Source: Paenibacillus sacheonensis
GTDB lineage: Bacteria; Bacillota; Bacilli; Paenibacillales; Paenibacillaceae
Length of the DNA stretch: 64,000 nucleotides
Reading direction: 5' to 3'
Assembly (NCBI RefSeq): GCF_009909195.1
Contig: NZ_JAAAMU010000008.1
Span: 1-64,000 of the forward strand
In this document: positions 1 through 8,577 of the stretch, piece by piece
How the letters are laid out: every line of letters starts with the position of its first letter
Numbering within the stretch: position 1 is the first letter of the stretch
Translations under genes and position numbers: made by a program
Notes under the pieces: generated by a model
What the model was told of the DNA's origin: nothing
What the model saw: the letters and a program-made list of their open reading frames with translations, nothing else
Database searches by the model: none

Positions 1-1313
1 CCGGAGCCGCGTTTGGCTGCGCCTGCATACGCGCCGCCTCTGCCGCCCGCGGCGGAACGCCCGCCGCGGCCGGCTTGTCCGCTGCGTCCGCCCGAAGGGC
101 CGCCTGCGGATGCGCCGCGACGGCCGCCGCCGCTGCGTCCGCCCGCGCCGCCCTCGCGCGGACGATCTTCGCGCGTGCGCGGTGCGCGCGCTGGCGCGCC
201 TATCGCGAGACCTTCGCGCGGGATGGACATCTGGATGCCTTTCTCGATCGCAGCCAGCTCCAGCCGGTCATGCGGCGAGACGAGCGTGATCGCGAGCCCG
301 TTCTCGCCCGCACGGCCCGTACGGCCGATCCGGTGAATGTAGCTCTCCGCATTCTCGGGAATGTCGTAGTTGAAGACATGCGTCACGCCTTCCACGTCGA
401 GTCCGCGCGCCGCCACGTCGGTGGCGACCAGCACGTGAATCTTCGCATCGCGGAACTTCTTCATGACCTGCTCCCGCTTCGCTTGCGACAAGTCGCCGTG
501 CAGCTCGGCGCTGTTAAAGCCGTTTTCCTGCAGGTAGTCGTTCAGCGCGCTCGCGCGCTTCTTCGTCCGGCAGAAGACAAGGCCTAGATACGGGTTATGC
601 TCTTCCAGCAGGCGCTTCAATTGCTCCTGCTTGTTCTTCGCGTCAACGCCGACCGTCAGCTGACGAATGGCCTTCACCGTCACCTGCGGCGCGCGCACCG
701 TAATATCCTTCGGCTCGATCATGAACCGCGCCGCGAGCGAACGCACGCCCGTCGGCATCGTCGCCGAGAACAGCATCGTCTGCTTGCGATAAGGCATTTG
801 CGTCAGGATTTCCTCGACCTCGGTCAGGAAGCCCATGTGCAGCATTTGATCCGCTTCGTCCAAGACGAGCATCTTGACCGCGCCAAGCTTGATCGTGCCC
901 CTGCGGATATGGTCGAGCAGCCGTCCCGGCGTCGCCACCACGAGATGCACGCCCCGCTTCAGCTTGCGCAGCTGCGACTCCACGTCTTGGCCGCCGTACA
1001 CGGCGAGCACGCTGAATTCGTCTTTCGTCGCGAGCCGATTCTTCAGCTCCGTCGTAATTTGCAGCGCGAGCTCCCGCGTCGGCGTCAAAATCAAGCCCTG
1101 TACGTCTTCCCGCTCCGCCCGCGTCTTCTCGAGCATCGGCAGCAGGAATGCAAGCGTCTTGCCCGTTCCCGTCTGCGCCTGGCAGATCACGTCGCTGCCC
1201 TGCATAATGACCGGTATCGCGCCTTCTTGAATCGGTGTCGCTTCCGTAATGCCTTCGTTACGAAGGGATTGCGCCCGTTCCTTCGCGATGCCTAACTGTT
1301 CAAAACCTGCCAA
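1..1313 (-). CDS. DEAD-box RNA helicase (3' part beyond window)
   Basis: This encodes an ATP-dependent RNA helicase of the DEAD-box family, a cytoplasmic RNA-remodelling enzyme. I read the frame from the reverse strand. It has a Q motif (TPIQEGA), Walker A (AQTGTGKT), PTRELA, TPGR, DEAD followed by QML, SAT, ARGLDV and [10 protein letters not shown], so both RecA lobes are complete. The last part before the window edge is rich in Arg, Gly, Ala and Pro, a tail typical of CshA-like helicases. The start is TTG at 1313, with GAGGTGG 6-7 bases upstream; the only nearby ATG is out of frame or too late. The gene stands alone, divergent from the operon that begins at 1537. The C-terminus lies outside the window. 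Family is certain; the paralog name is not. Confidence 0.9.
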   Translation of the reverse strand, partial: MAGFEQLGIAKERAQSLRNEGITEATPIQEGAIPVIMQGSDVICQAQTGTGKTLAFLLPMLEKTRAEREDVQGLILTPTRELALQITTELKNRLATKDEFSVLAVYGGQDVESQLRKLKRGVHLVVATPGRLLDHIRRGTIKLGAVKMLVLDEADQMLHMGFLTEVEEILTQMPYRKQTMLFSATMPTGVRSLAARFMIEPKDITVRAPQVTVKAIRQLTVGVDAKNKQEQLKRLLEEHNPYLGLVFCRTKKRASALNDYLQENGFNSAELHGDLSQAKREQVMKKFRDAKIHVLVATDVAARGLDVEGVTHVFNYDIPENAESYIHRIGRTGRAGENGLAITLVSPHDRLELAAIEKGIQMSIPREGLAIGAPARAPRTREDRPREGGAGGRSGGGRRGASAGGPSGGRSGQAGRGGRSAAGGRGGAYAGAAKRGS

Positions 1314-1536
1314 TTCTTCCACCTCATTTTATATTCGAACCCCTTGAAACATCCCGTCTCATCAACCGGCATTTCCTATCGTACCACATTCGCGGGGGTC
1401 CCATGTACCGAATGTTCCCAAACGCGCGGCGCCGGAAAAGATTTCATGCGCGGCCCTTGTGCTTCAAACGTTCTTCATGCATAACCGTTATACTCTAGTT
1501 TACCCGGATTATTGGTCCTTAAGGAGGCTGGTCCAG

Positions 1537-1863
1537 GTGAAAGCGGCAAAATGGCTAAAATGGAAGGTCGGCGCGGCGTGCACGGTCCTGCTTGTCCTCG
1601 TATTCCAGCTCATCAAGTCCAGTCCCGCGTATCAAAACCAGCTCGACGTCACCGCAGCCGCCAAAACCGCGCCAGACTTTGGCGACCTTCGCTCCGACGA
1701 CGAGGATGACATCATGCAGGACTGGCAGGATCAGGAGCCCGGAGATTCCTATCGCGGAACGAGCCGCACGGAGAACCGGTCCTTCTCCCGGCACGGCAGT
1801 CGAGCCGGCGGGCAGCAGCAGCAAAACAGCGGCGGGTTCGACGCCAGCACGGGCCGATCGTAA
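1537..1863 (+). CDS. Small membrane-anchored protein, possible flavinylation target
   Basis: This is a 108-residue protein that I do not recognise as a named family. Residues about 12-28 form one hydrophobic segment after a Lys-rich N-terminus, so it is probably a single-pass protein with its tail outside. The tail is acidic (DDEDD near residue 55), then Ser/Arg/Gln-rich. It ends FDASTGRS at residues 101-108, which resembles the D-x-x-(S/T)-G-A-(S/T) site that ApbE enzymes flavinylate, except that Arg replaces the Ala. The next gene is apbE, 39 bases downstream, and a ferric-reductase-like gene follows. The start is GTG at 1537 because AAGGAGG lies at 1521-1527. The gene order suggests an extracytoplasmic electron carrier; this is an inference. 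Confidence 0.75.
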   Translation: MKAAKWLKWKVGAACTVLLVLVFQLIKSSPAYQNQLDVTAAAKTAPDFGDLRSDDEDDIMQDWQDQEPGDSYRGTSRTENRSFSRHGSRAGGQQQQNSGGFDASTGRS

Positions 1864-1902
1864 AATGGCCGTTTCCTCCGCGATAGATAGGAGTTGATTC
1901 GC

Positions 1903-2961
1903 ATGAAGCTTACGAATCACGCAGCGTCCGACCGGTTGTTCACGTTTCGTTTTCGTGCCATGAACACGTCCATTGCCTGCACCTTGGCCTACGAGAGCGA
2001 GGAGCAGGCCGACCGGCTTCGGCGGGATGCGGTTTCTTGGTTCCGTTATGCGGAGGAGAAATTCAGCCGCTTCCTTCCCACGAGCGAACTCGTCTATCTC
2101 AACCGCCGGGCCGGCGCGGATTGCCTCGTCTCCTCCGCCATGCTCGAGGTGCTTCAGCTCGCGGAAACGTACCGTCGGCGCACGGACGGCGCCTTTAATC
2201 CGTTCATACTGGACGCCCTGGAGCGCTGCGGCTACGAGGATTCGTTCGAACGGCTGGCCTTGGCGGATTTCATGACGGCATGCTCACCAAGAGAGCTGCC
2301 CGCGCTGTCAGCCGACGAATTAGGCATGCATGCGATCGCCATCAATCCTCGTATGAAGTCCGTCAAACTACCCGCCGGCACCTCGATCGACCTTGGCGGC
2401 ATCGTGAAGAGCTGGGCCGTCCGGCGGTTGGCCGATTGGCTTCGCCGCAAACAACGCGTGACGAGCGGTCTCGTCAATGCCGGCGGCGATCTCGCTGCCT
2501 GGAGCGATGGACCGGGCGGAGATGATTCTTCCGAAGGGCGCCCCTGGCGGATCGGCATCGAGCATCCGCGGCCGGAGGCGGAAAGCAGCCACATCGGCAT
2601 GCTTTCGCTTGTCGAAGGCGCGGCTGCCACGTCCAGCACGCTCGGACGACGCTGGCAGACGGCTGCCGGGCCGATGCATCATTTGATCGATCCCGTCACG
2701 CTGCTTCCCGCCGAGAGCGACATCGTCCAATGCACGGTCAGCGGCGGAGATCCCGTCGCCTGCGAGGTATGGGCCAAGACGCTTTGCATTCTCGGCAGCG
2801 CATCCGGCATCGCTCTGCTTGCCCGCAAGCAGCCGCCGATTGAAGCGCTCCTGTTCGGCCGCGACAGGGAAATCCTCTTCTATGGCGCAGCCGCTTCGAT
2901 CGGCTCCAAGTGGCGGGACGTTCCCGTGACGCGCCTGATTACGGCCCGTTCAACATCTTGA
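1903..2961 (+). CDS. apbE: FAD:protein FMN transferase (ApbE family)
   Basis: ApbE enzymes move FMN from FAD onto a Ser or Thr of a target protein, usually at or outside the membrane. The 352-residue product shows the family landmarks: DLGGIVKSWAV in the middle, NAGGD shortly after, HHLIDP near residue 260, and DPVACEVWAKTLCILG with the conserved Asp/Ala region near the C-terminus. No lipobox or clear signal peptide is visible, so it may act on the cytoplasmic side or use non-classical export. ATG at 1903 is chosen because GATAGGAG ends 9 bases before it; an in-frame TTG at 1894 touches that site. It is the middle gene of an operon with a small membrane protein before it and a ferric-reductase-like protein 35 bases after it. 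Confidence 0.9.
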   Translation: MKLTNHAASDRLFTFRFRAMNTSIACTLAYESEEQADRLRRDAVSWFRYAEEKFSRFLPTSELVYLNRRAGADCLVSSAMLEVLQLAETYRRRTDGAFNPFILDALERCGYEDSFERLALADFMTACSPRELPALSADELGMHAIAINPRMKSVKLPAGTSIDLGGIVKSWAVRRLADWLRRKQRVTSGLVNAGGDLAAWSDGPGGDDSSEGRPWRIGIEHPRPEAESSHIGMLSLVEGAAATSSTLGRRWQTAAGPMHHLIDPVTLLPAESDIVQCTVSGGDPVACEVWAKTLCILGSASGIALLARKQPPIEALLFGRDREILFYGAAASIGSKWRDVPVTRLITARSTS

Positions 2962-2996
2962 CTAAGCGACTCCCATAACGGATTGGAGGAAGCCCT

Positions 2997-3593
2997 ATGA
3001 TCGACCTGCTGCTGCAGCTCCCCACGTGGGACATGATTCGCGTCGCCGGCATCGCCTCGTTCTGTCTGCTGACGCTCGGCATGGCTATCGGCATCTCGTA
3101 CAACTTCGCCTTCTGGCCGCGCGGCTCCAAGCGCCGCTTATATCGGTTTCACTCCTTCTGCACGGTTGCCGGCACGGCCATCGGCCTGCTTCACGGCGCG
3201 TTTACGGTTATCGACACCTATGTGCCTTATTCCTGGTTCGGCTTGCTGGTTCCTTTCAGCTCGGATTATGCGCCCGTTTGGAGCGGCTTGGGCACGCTGA
3301 GCGGCTACGGCATGCTGTTGATTATTCTCACGACCGATTTGCGCAATAAGCTGAAGCGTCCCGTCTGGCTGATATTCCATCTGCTCTCCTATCCCGTCTA
3401 CCTGCTTGCGCTGCTGCACGGTTTCTTCCTTGGCAGCGACAGCGAGATGTTCGGCATCCGTCTCCTGTACGGCTTATCCGCTGCGCTCCTGCTCGGGCTC
3501 ACGACGGCCCGCAAGACGATGAACACCCCTGCCGCAGGTGCACCGCAGGTCGTCATCCTCAAGCCGCCCGGCCAACGTTCGGCGGACAAATAA
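2997..3593 (+). CDS. Ferric-reductase-like transmembrane protein
   Basis: The 198-residue product is an integral membrane protein with five or six hydrophobic segments and resembles the heme-containing ferric reductase transmembrane domain. Histidines lie in the expected helical settings: RFHSF and LLHGAF in one part, IFHLLSY and LLHGFF in another, which could ligate two b hemes. There is no flavin or NAD domain, so it would pass electrons through the membrane to or from partner proteins. It follows apbE closely, after GGAGG at 2985-2989, which suggests that the partner is an FMN-carrying protein such as the small membrane protein at 1537. The end of the operon is marked by a GC-rich hairpin a few bases after the stop. 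Confidence 0.82.
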   Translation: MIDLLLQLPTWDMIRVAGIASFCLLTLGMAIGISYNFAFWPRGSKRRLYRFHSFCTVAGTAIGLLHGAFTVIDTYVPYSWFGLLVPFSSDYAPVWSGLGTLSGYGMLLIILTTDLRNKLKRPVWLIFHLLSYPVYLLALLHGFFLGSDSEMFGIRLLYGLSAALLLGLTTARKTMNTPAAGAPQVVILKPPGQRSADK

Positions 3594-3596
3594 AAA

Positions 3597-3619
3597 CCGC
3601 CGGGCTCAAGGCCCGGCGG
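3597..3619 (-). terminator. Terminator between convergent genes
   Basis: A perfect 9-bp stem, CCGCCGGGC and GCCCGGCGG, encloses a 5-base loop. Read on the minus strand it is followed by a run of T (complement of 3592-3596), so it ends the nos transcript. On the plus strand no T run follows, but the hairpin may still help end the apbE operon. Confidence 0.8.
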
Positions 3620-3622
3620 CTA

Positions 3623-3874
3623 TCATTTCAATCGGAGCAATATCGCTTGCAGCAGCCGGATCATCTCGGCGACGCCTCGAAAGAGCAGCCCTGCCGCGAT
3701 TGCGGCAACCAAGGTTACGGCGAACGCCGCATAATCCTCCTTCACCAGCGGAAACAGCGAGCCGACGGTTCCCATGGCCCCGATCGTCCATGCGAGAGCG
3801 GTCAGCCAGGAGGCGACTCTGTTATCTCTCCGGTCGGTATAATCCAATTCGTAACGATTCAAGTCCGATTTCAT
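3623..3874 (-). CDS. Small two-helix membrane protein coupled to nos
   Basis: This 83-residue protein has two hydrophobic helices, about residues 23-43 and 50-64, after a polar, charged N-terminus (MKSDLNRYELDYTDRRD). I do not recognise the family. Its ATG overlaps the TGA of the nitric oxide synthase gene by ATGA, so it is very probably translated by coupling to nos. A terminator follows its stop directly. Such coupling suggests a function connected with the synthase, for example membrane association or electron supply, but nothing in the sequence shows a cofactor site. A longer reading frame extends upstream through nos in another frame and is not credible. Confidence 0.8.
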   Translation of the reverse strand: MKSDLNRYELDYTDRRDNRVASWLTALAWTIGAMGTVGSLFPLVKEDYAAFAVTLVAAIAAGLLFRGVAEMIRLLQAILLRLK

Positions 3875-5016
3875 CCCTTGTTCTTCCCCTCCCGGTCCAT
3901 GCGTGGCAGCGCCTGCTGGTAGAAATAATTCGGAGTCCTCTCCGTGTCGTCGAAGCGCGTGTGAAAGATGCCCGTCGTTGCCGGAGACAACGGCGGAATA
4001 AGCCACGACCATCGCCCCGTCGGCGTGCGGCCGCTCTGCCGCTCCTTCTCCGCGAACAAGGCAAACTGCTTGCTTGCCGTGTGATGGTCGACGATCGTCA
4101 CGCCCTTCGATTTGAACGAATGCAGCACCGCCACATTCAGTTCCACGAGCGCCCGGTCCCGCCACAGCGCGGCTTCCCTGGACGTATCCCCCCCCATCAA
4201 GGCAGCCAGCTTGGGCAGCATATCGTAGCGGGCAGCGTCCGCCAGATTGCGCGCGCCGATCTCCGTTCCCATGTACCAGCCGTTGAAAGGCGCCGCCGTG
4301 TAATGCAGCCCGCCGATTTCCAGCCGCATGTTGGAGACGAAAGGCACGGCGTACCATCGCAGCTCCAACCGCCCGAAGGACGGCAGATCCGGATGAACGA
4401 GCGGCACCTCCAGCACGATTCCCTCCGGTAAATCGTACCAGCGCGGCTCACGTCCTTCGAGCTGAACGACAAGAGGCAGCACGTCGAAGGGCGTCCCTGC
4501 CCCGCGCCAGCCGAGCTCTTCGCAGAACCGCGTCAGCTCCGCCGAGATCGGATCCCCGATGACGGAGCCGTCTGCCTGCGCATACCCCGCATACCGAACC
4601 AGCTGTTCGTTCCAAATCCGGATTCGTGGCCGGTCCGCACTCGCCGAAGGAGCAAAAATCGTAATCGCGGGCAATATCTTCCCGCCATTGGTGGCATATT
4701 CGATATGTCGAAAGACCGCGTCCGCGATCTCGTCTTCCGTCTTCGCCGCGCGTGCGTCCTGAACGATCAGCGAATCCCAGAACAACCGCCCGATGCAGCG
4801 GTTGCTGTTGCGCCAAGCCAGCTTCGCGCCGTAGGCCAGCTCCCCGCTCGTATGCGTGTAGGTTCCGGACTCCGCGAGCTCGTCCGCGATCCGCGACATT
4901 CTAGCCTCGGTCTCCTGCCGCGGTAAGCCGAGCTCCGCTCCGTATTGCTCGATAAAACGACTGGCTTCCTCCAACAGCTCCTGACGGCCGACGGCGGTCG
5001 ATTGATGTAATGTCAT
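3871..5016 (-). CDS. nos: Nitric oxide synthase, oxygenase type
   Basis: This makes nitric oxide and citrulline from arginine using a heme-tetrahydropterin oxygenase domain; the electrons come from a separate reductase, as in other bacterial NOS. The 381-residue protein contains the heme thiolate motif WRNSNRCIGR with Cys74, the substrate-pocket region PFNGWYMGTEIG with its Glu, and WSWLIPPLSPATTGIFH near the C-terminus. The length is close to Bacillus NOS, which is about 360 residues. No reductase domain is fused. The start is ATG at 5016. The gene is convergent with the apbE operon and divergent from the NADPH dehydrogenase gene at 5197. Bacterial NOS is known to protect against oxidative stress and antibiotics; that role here is an inference. 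Confidence 0.95.
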   Translation of the reverse strand: MTLHQSTAVGRQELLEEASRFIEQYGAELGLPRQETEARMSRIADELAESGTYTHTSGELAYGAKLAWRNSNRCIGRLFWDSLIVQDARAAKTEDEIADAVFRHIEYATNGGKILPAITIFAPSASADRPRIRIWNEQLVRYAGYAQADGSVIGDPISAELTRFCEELGWRGAGTPFDVLPLVVQLEGREPRWYDLPEGIVLEVPLVHPDLPSFGRLELRWYAVPFVSNMRLEIGGLHYTAAPFNGWYMGTEIGARNLADAARYDMLPKLAALMGGDTSREAALWRDRALVELNVAVLHSFKSKGVTIVDHHTASKQFALFAEKERQSGRTPTGRWSWLIPPLSPATTGIFHTRFDDTERTPNYFYQQALPRMDREGKNKG

Positions 5017-5120
5017 TGTGAGATCCCTGCCCGCTTAACTGAGTTTGGCTTAACCATTCGCCTTATTATATCAAGATTCACCCCCCGTTTTCCGGGGTAA
5101 GGAGGTCAATCCTGTGAATG

Positions 5121-5152
5121 TACTTTAATTAAGTAAGTTACTGCATTATAAT
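5121..5152 (+). promoter_or_regulatory. namA promoter with overlapping inverted repeats
   Basis: A perfect -10 element TATAAT lies at 5147-5152; the -35 match (5124-5129, TTTAAT) is weak. Between them lie TACT-N7-AGTA at 5121-5135 and AGTAA-G-TTACT at 5132-5142. Two overlapping palindromes inside the spacer suggest a repressor site. The TACT/AGTA half-sites resemble operators of HxlR/DUF24 redox regulators that control quinone and nitro reductases in Bacillus. The regulator is not in the window. Confidence 0.55.
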
Positions 5153-5196
5153 GAACGGAAGATTGTATTCGTATCCGTGAGAAGGAGTGATCCCGC

Positions 5197-6243
5197 TTGA
5201 CCCAACCCCATATATCTTCACCCTACGAGCTGAAAAGCTTATCGCTGCGCAATCGGACCGTGATGGCGCCGATGTGCCAATATGCCGTCGACGCGAAGGA
5301 CGGTATTCCGAACGAATGGCATTACGTCCACTATGTGTCCCGCGCCGTCGGCGGAACGGGCCTGATCATCATGGAAATGACGGATATCGAGCCGGACGGC
5401 CGCATTACCGATTACTGCCTCGGCTTATGGTCGGATGCGCACATCCCGGCGTTCAAGCGCATCATCTCGGAGGTGCATAAGCACGGCGCGAAGATCGGCA
5501 TCCAGATCGCCCACGCCGGGCGCAAGGCCGAGCACGTCGACCAGCCGGTCGGGCCTTCCGATAAAGCGTTCAGCGACGCTTACCGCAAGCCCCGCGCGCT
5601 GAGCACCGAAGAAGTCCTCGCCATGGTCGGCAAATTCAAGGACGCTGCCCGCCGCGCGGTCGAGGCCGGGGTCGATACGATCGAGCTGCACGGCGCGCAC
5701 GGCTATCTGATCCATCAGTTCCATTCGCCGCTCATTAACGACCGGACGGACGAATACGGCCAGGACCGCGCCTTGTTCGGCGAGCAGGTCATCCAAGCGG
5801 TTCGCACCGTGATGCCGCCGGATATGCCGCTTATCATCCGCGTATCCGCGGCGGAATACGCCGACGGCGGCTACGAGCTCGCCGAGGTCATCGACGTCTT
5901 CCGGCGTTACCGGGATGCCGGCGCCGATCTGTTCCACGTCTCCAGCGGCGGCGAAGCGCCGGTGGGCAGCCGGAAGCCGAGCTTCCATCCCGGCTACCAG
6001 GTCCCGCTCGCACGCGAGCTGAAAGCCGCGCTAGGCGTGCCCGTCATCGCCGTAGGCATGCTCGACGATGCCAAGCTCGCCGAGGCGACGCTGGCGGAAG
6101 GCGACGCGGATCTGGTCGCCGTCGGCCGAGGCATGCTTCGCGATCCATACTGGGCGCTGCATGCCATCCAAGCCAACGCCGGTTCCGACGCCGGCTCCGT
6201 CGCCTCCGGGTTTATTCCGCGGCAGTACCAGCGCGGATACTGA
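5197..6243 (+). CDS. namA: NADPH dehydrogenase, old yellow enzyme family
   Basis: This FMN enzyme reduces electrophilic enones, quinones and nitro compounds with NADPH in the cytoplasm. The 348-residue product matches the YqjM/NamA class: MAPMCQY with the redox-tuning Cys near residue 26, QIAHAGR with the FMN-pocket Gln, the paired active-site histidines in ELHGAHGYLIHQF, SPLINDRTDEYGG-like loop (here DEYGQ), RVSAAEY and the C-terminal phosphate-binding DLVAVGRGMLRDP. The start is TTG at 5197, with GAAGGAG at 5181-5187 at ideal spacing. It is monocistronic: it diverges from nos and ends before a strong terminator at 6333. A palindromic operator-like sequence in the promoter suggests induction by electrophiles. 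Confidence 0.95.
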   Translation: MTQPHISSPYELKSLSLRNRTVMAPMCQYAVDAKDGIPNEWHYVHYVSRAVGGTGLIIMEMTDIEPDGRITDYCLGLWSDAHIPAFKRIISEVHKHGAKIGIQIAHAGRKAEHVDQPVGPSDKAFSDAYRKPRALSTEEVLAMVGKFKDAARRAVEAGVDTIELHGAHGYLIHQFHSPLINDRTDEYGQDRALFGEQVIQAVRTVMPPDMPLIIRVSAAEYADGGYELAEVIDVFRRYRDAGADLFHVSSGGEAPVGSRKPSFHPGYQVPLARELKAALGVPVIAVGMLDDAKLAEATLAEGDADLVAVGRGMLRDPYWALHAIQANAGSDAGSVASGFIPRQYQRGY

Positions 6244-6332
6244 TCGGCATTTGCTTAGGGGAGCATGATTACCTGCCCCTAGCAAGCATGGCTCACGAAA
6301 GTCTCTAGAAATCTACAAACTCTTGCAGCACG

Positions 6333-6377
6333 AAAAGTCCCCAGCTCCCGCCGGTTAGCGGAACTTGGGGACTTTTT
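6333..6377. terminator. Bidirectional terminator
   Basis: AAAAGTCCCCA at 6333-6343 pairs with TGGGGACTTTTT at 6366-6377. The A and T runs on the two sides make it work in both directions, between convergent namA and the GH42 gene. Confidence 0.88.
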
Positions 6378-6402
6378 CGATGCCTATCCGGTTCGGGGAA
6401 AC

Positions 6403-8466
6403 CTACGCCCGGCGCTTCAAGATGCGCACGCCGTAAATCGGCAGCGACGCGCTGCCCTCGACCTGCTCGCCCGACTCTAAATCGACATAACCGCGGGCGT
6501 CCAGCTCAACTTGCTGCGCTTCGCCGCTAAAGTTCATCAGGAAGACATATTCCGACTCGCAGTCCGTCCGCACCTGCGCCGTCACGCCGCTTGGCAGGTC
6601 TGCCGGCAGCGTCCGCGGTACGCCGGCCTCCTCCGCGACGCGTGCATAGAACGCAAGCAGGAAATCGCCCTTCAAGCGCGTCGCCATATGGTACGCCCGT
6701 CCCCGACCCAGCCGATTGACCGTCAGCGCCGGCCGGCCGGCATAGAAGTCGTCCGTATACACGCCAAGCACCTCCGCGGTCTCCGCATGGATCAGCTCGC
6801 ACAGCTCGTGCGACCCGAAGCGGCCTTCGATGCCGAGCGGATTGCCTGCGGCAAGCTCGATGCCGTTACGATCGCCATCGTACAAGCCGTCGATCTCTTC
6901 GGCCCAGATGCCCAGCGTCTTGCGAAGCGGTCCCGGCCATCCGCCCAGATGGACGAGGTCTCGTTCGTCCACGATGCCGGACCAGTACGTGGTCACGAGC
7001 GTACCTCCGCCCTCGACGAACTGCTCCAGCTTACGGCCGGTCTCCTCCCGGCAGAGGTACAGCATCGGCGCCACGATCAGCCGGTAGCCGGCCCAATCAT
7101 CCTCCGAGCCGACGATGTCCGTCGGTACCCCCAGCTCCCAGAACGCCCGATGATGGGCCATGACGGTCTCCTCGTAATGAATGCCGGTGTTGCGCGGTCC
7201 CCCGGCGTCCTTCACGGCCCAGCGGTTGTCCCAGTCGAAGAGGATCGCGGTCTCCGCAGGCGTCGGCGTTCCCGTGATCTCCGATACCGCCGCCAGCGTC
7301 CGGCCAAGGGCGGCTACGTCCTCGAAGACGCGGGTATGCTCGTGACCTGCATGGTCGACGACCGCGCCATGGAACTTCTCGCTCGCTCCGCGGCTTTTGC
7401 GCCATTGGAAATATTGCACCGAATCCGAGCCGTGCGCCACTGCCTGCAGCGAGGAAAGCCGGTGCATGCCGGGACGTTTGAGCTTGCTGACCGCCTGCCA
7501 GTTGGTCGCGCTCGGAACGCTTTCCATCAACAGGAACGGCTGCCGCTTCATCGAGCGGTACAGGTCGTGATAGAACGCGAAGGAAGATGCGATGCCGCTG
7601 TCGTCCTTTGCCTCGTGCCAGGTCGGATACGCATCCCACGAGATGACGTCGAGCTCGCGCGCCAGCTTGCGGTAATCGAGCGATTCGATCATATGCATGT
7701 TCGTCGTGACGGGCAGCGCCGGGTTGGCCGAACGGACGGCTTCGATCTCGTGGCGGCAAAATGCGATCGTTTGATCCGTGACGAACCGCCGCCAATCGAG
7801 ATTATGCCCGTGAACGGCGTATTCGCCATGCGGCGCCGGAGATTCGATCTGCGACCAATCCGTGAAGGTATGCGCCCAGAACGACGTCCACCAAGAGAAA
7901 TTAAGCGCCTCCAGCGTCACGTACTTGGCCTGCAGCCATTCCCGGAATTCGGCCTGGCAATAGCCGCAGTGGCATTCGCCGAGGTACTCGTTGGAGATAT
8001 GCCACCCGACGACCGCGGGATGCTGCGCATATCGTTCCGCCAGCAGCCCGTTGATGACGGCCGTCTTCTCGCGGTATACCGGCGACGAATAACAGTGATT
8101 GTGCCGGATGCCGTGCAGATTGCGGACGCGGTTCGCTTCCACGCGCAGCACCTCGGGATATTTCTCGGACATCCAGGCCGGTCGCGCGCCGCTCGGCGTC
8201 GCAAGCCACGCGTAGATGCCGTTCTCCGCGAATGTATCCAGCACCCCGTCCAGCCAGCCGAATTCGAATACGCCTTCCGCCGGCTCCAAGGCCGCCCACG
8301 AGAAAATGCCGACCGCCATCACGTTGCAGCCGGCCAGCTTCATCAGCCGGATATCCTCCTTGAGCACGTCCGGGTCATGCAGCCATTGGTCGGGGTTATA
8401 GTCGGCTCCGTGCATCAATACGGGCAGTTTGGCGCTTACCGGTGGCAGCTTGCTCATGCTCTTCAT
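6403..8466 (-). CDS. Beta-galactosidase, glycoside hydrolase family 42
   Basis: This is a cytoplasmic retaining beta-galactosidase of family GH42. The product of about 687 residues has the TIM-barrel start (YNPDQWLHDPDVLKEDI), the acid/base Glu in WHISNEYLGE, a Cys cluster (CHCGYCQ) that is typical of the metal site in this family, the nucleophile Glu in LLMESVPS, and the later trimerisation and beta-sandwich domains. ATG at 8466 is preferred over ATG at 8505 because GAGGAG lies at 8477-8482 and family members start near this point. It has no signal peptide. It is divergent from an AraC regulator at 8578 that probably controls it. The natural substrate may be plant galactan oligosaccharides rather than lactose. 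Confidence 0.93.
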   Translation of the reverse strand: MKSMSKLPPVSAKLPVLMHGADYNPDQWLHDPDVLKEDIRLMKLAGCNVMAVGIFSWAALEPAEGVFEFGWLDGVLDTFAENGIYAWLATPSGARPAWMSEKYPEVLRVEANRVRNLHGIRHNHCYSSPVYREKTAVINGLLAERYAQHPAVVGWHISNEYLGECHCGYCQAEFREWLQAKYVTLEALNFSWWTSFWAHTFTDWSQIESPAPHGEYAVHGHNLDWRRFVTDQTIAFCRHEIEAVRSANPALPVTTNMHMIESLDYRKLARELDVISWDAYPTWHEAKDDSGIASSFAFYHDLYRSMKRQPFLLMESVPSATNWQAVSKLKRPGMHRLSSLQAVAHGSDSVQYFQWRKSRGASEKFHGAVVDHAGHEHTRVFEDVAALGRTLAAVSEITGTPTPAETAILFDWDNRWAVKDAGGPRNTGIHYEETVMAHHRAFWELGVPTDIVGSEDDWAGYRLIVAPMLYLCREETGRKLEQFVEGGGTLVTTYWSGIVDERDLVHLGGWPGPLRKTLGIWAEEIDGLYDGDRNGIELAAGNPLGIEGRFGSHELCELIHAETAEVLGVYTDDFYAGRPALTVNRLGRGRAYHMATRLKGDFLLAFYARVAEEAGVPRTLPADLPSGVTAQVRTDCESEYVFLMNFSGEAQQVELDARGYVDLESGEQVEGSASLPIYGVRILKRRA

Positions 8467-8577
8467 GTTAATTTCGCTCCTCGTCGCATCGTCATATTCG
8501 CTCATCTGCTTTTATCTTAGAGCAAGCCTGGCGTATACTTGTAGAAGATTCGCCGCCAATAATCGTACAATCCGAAC

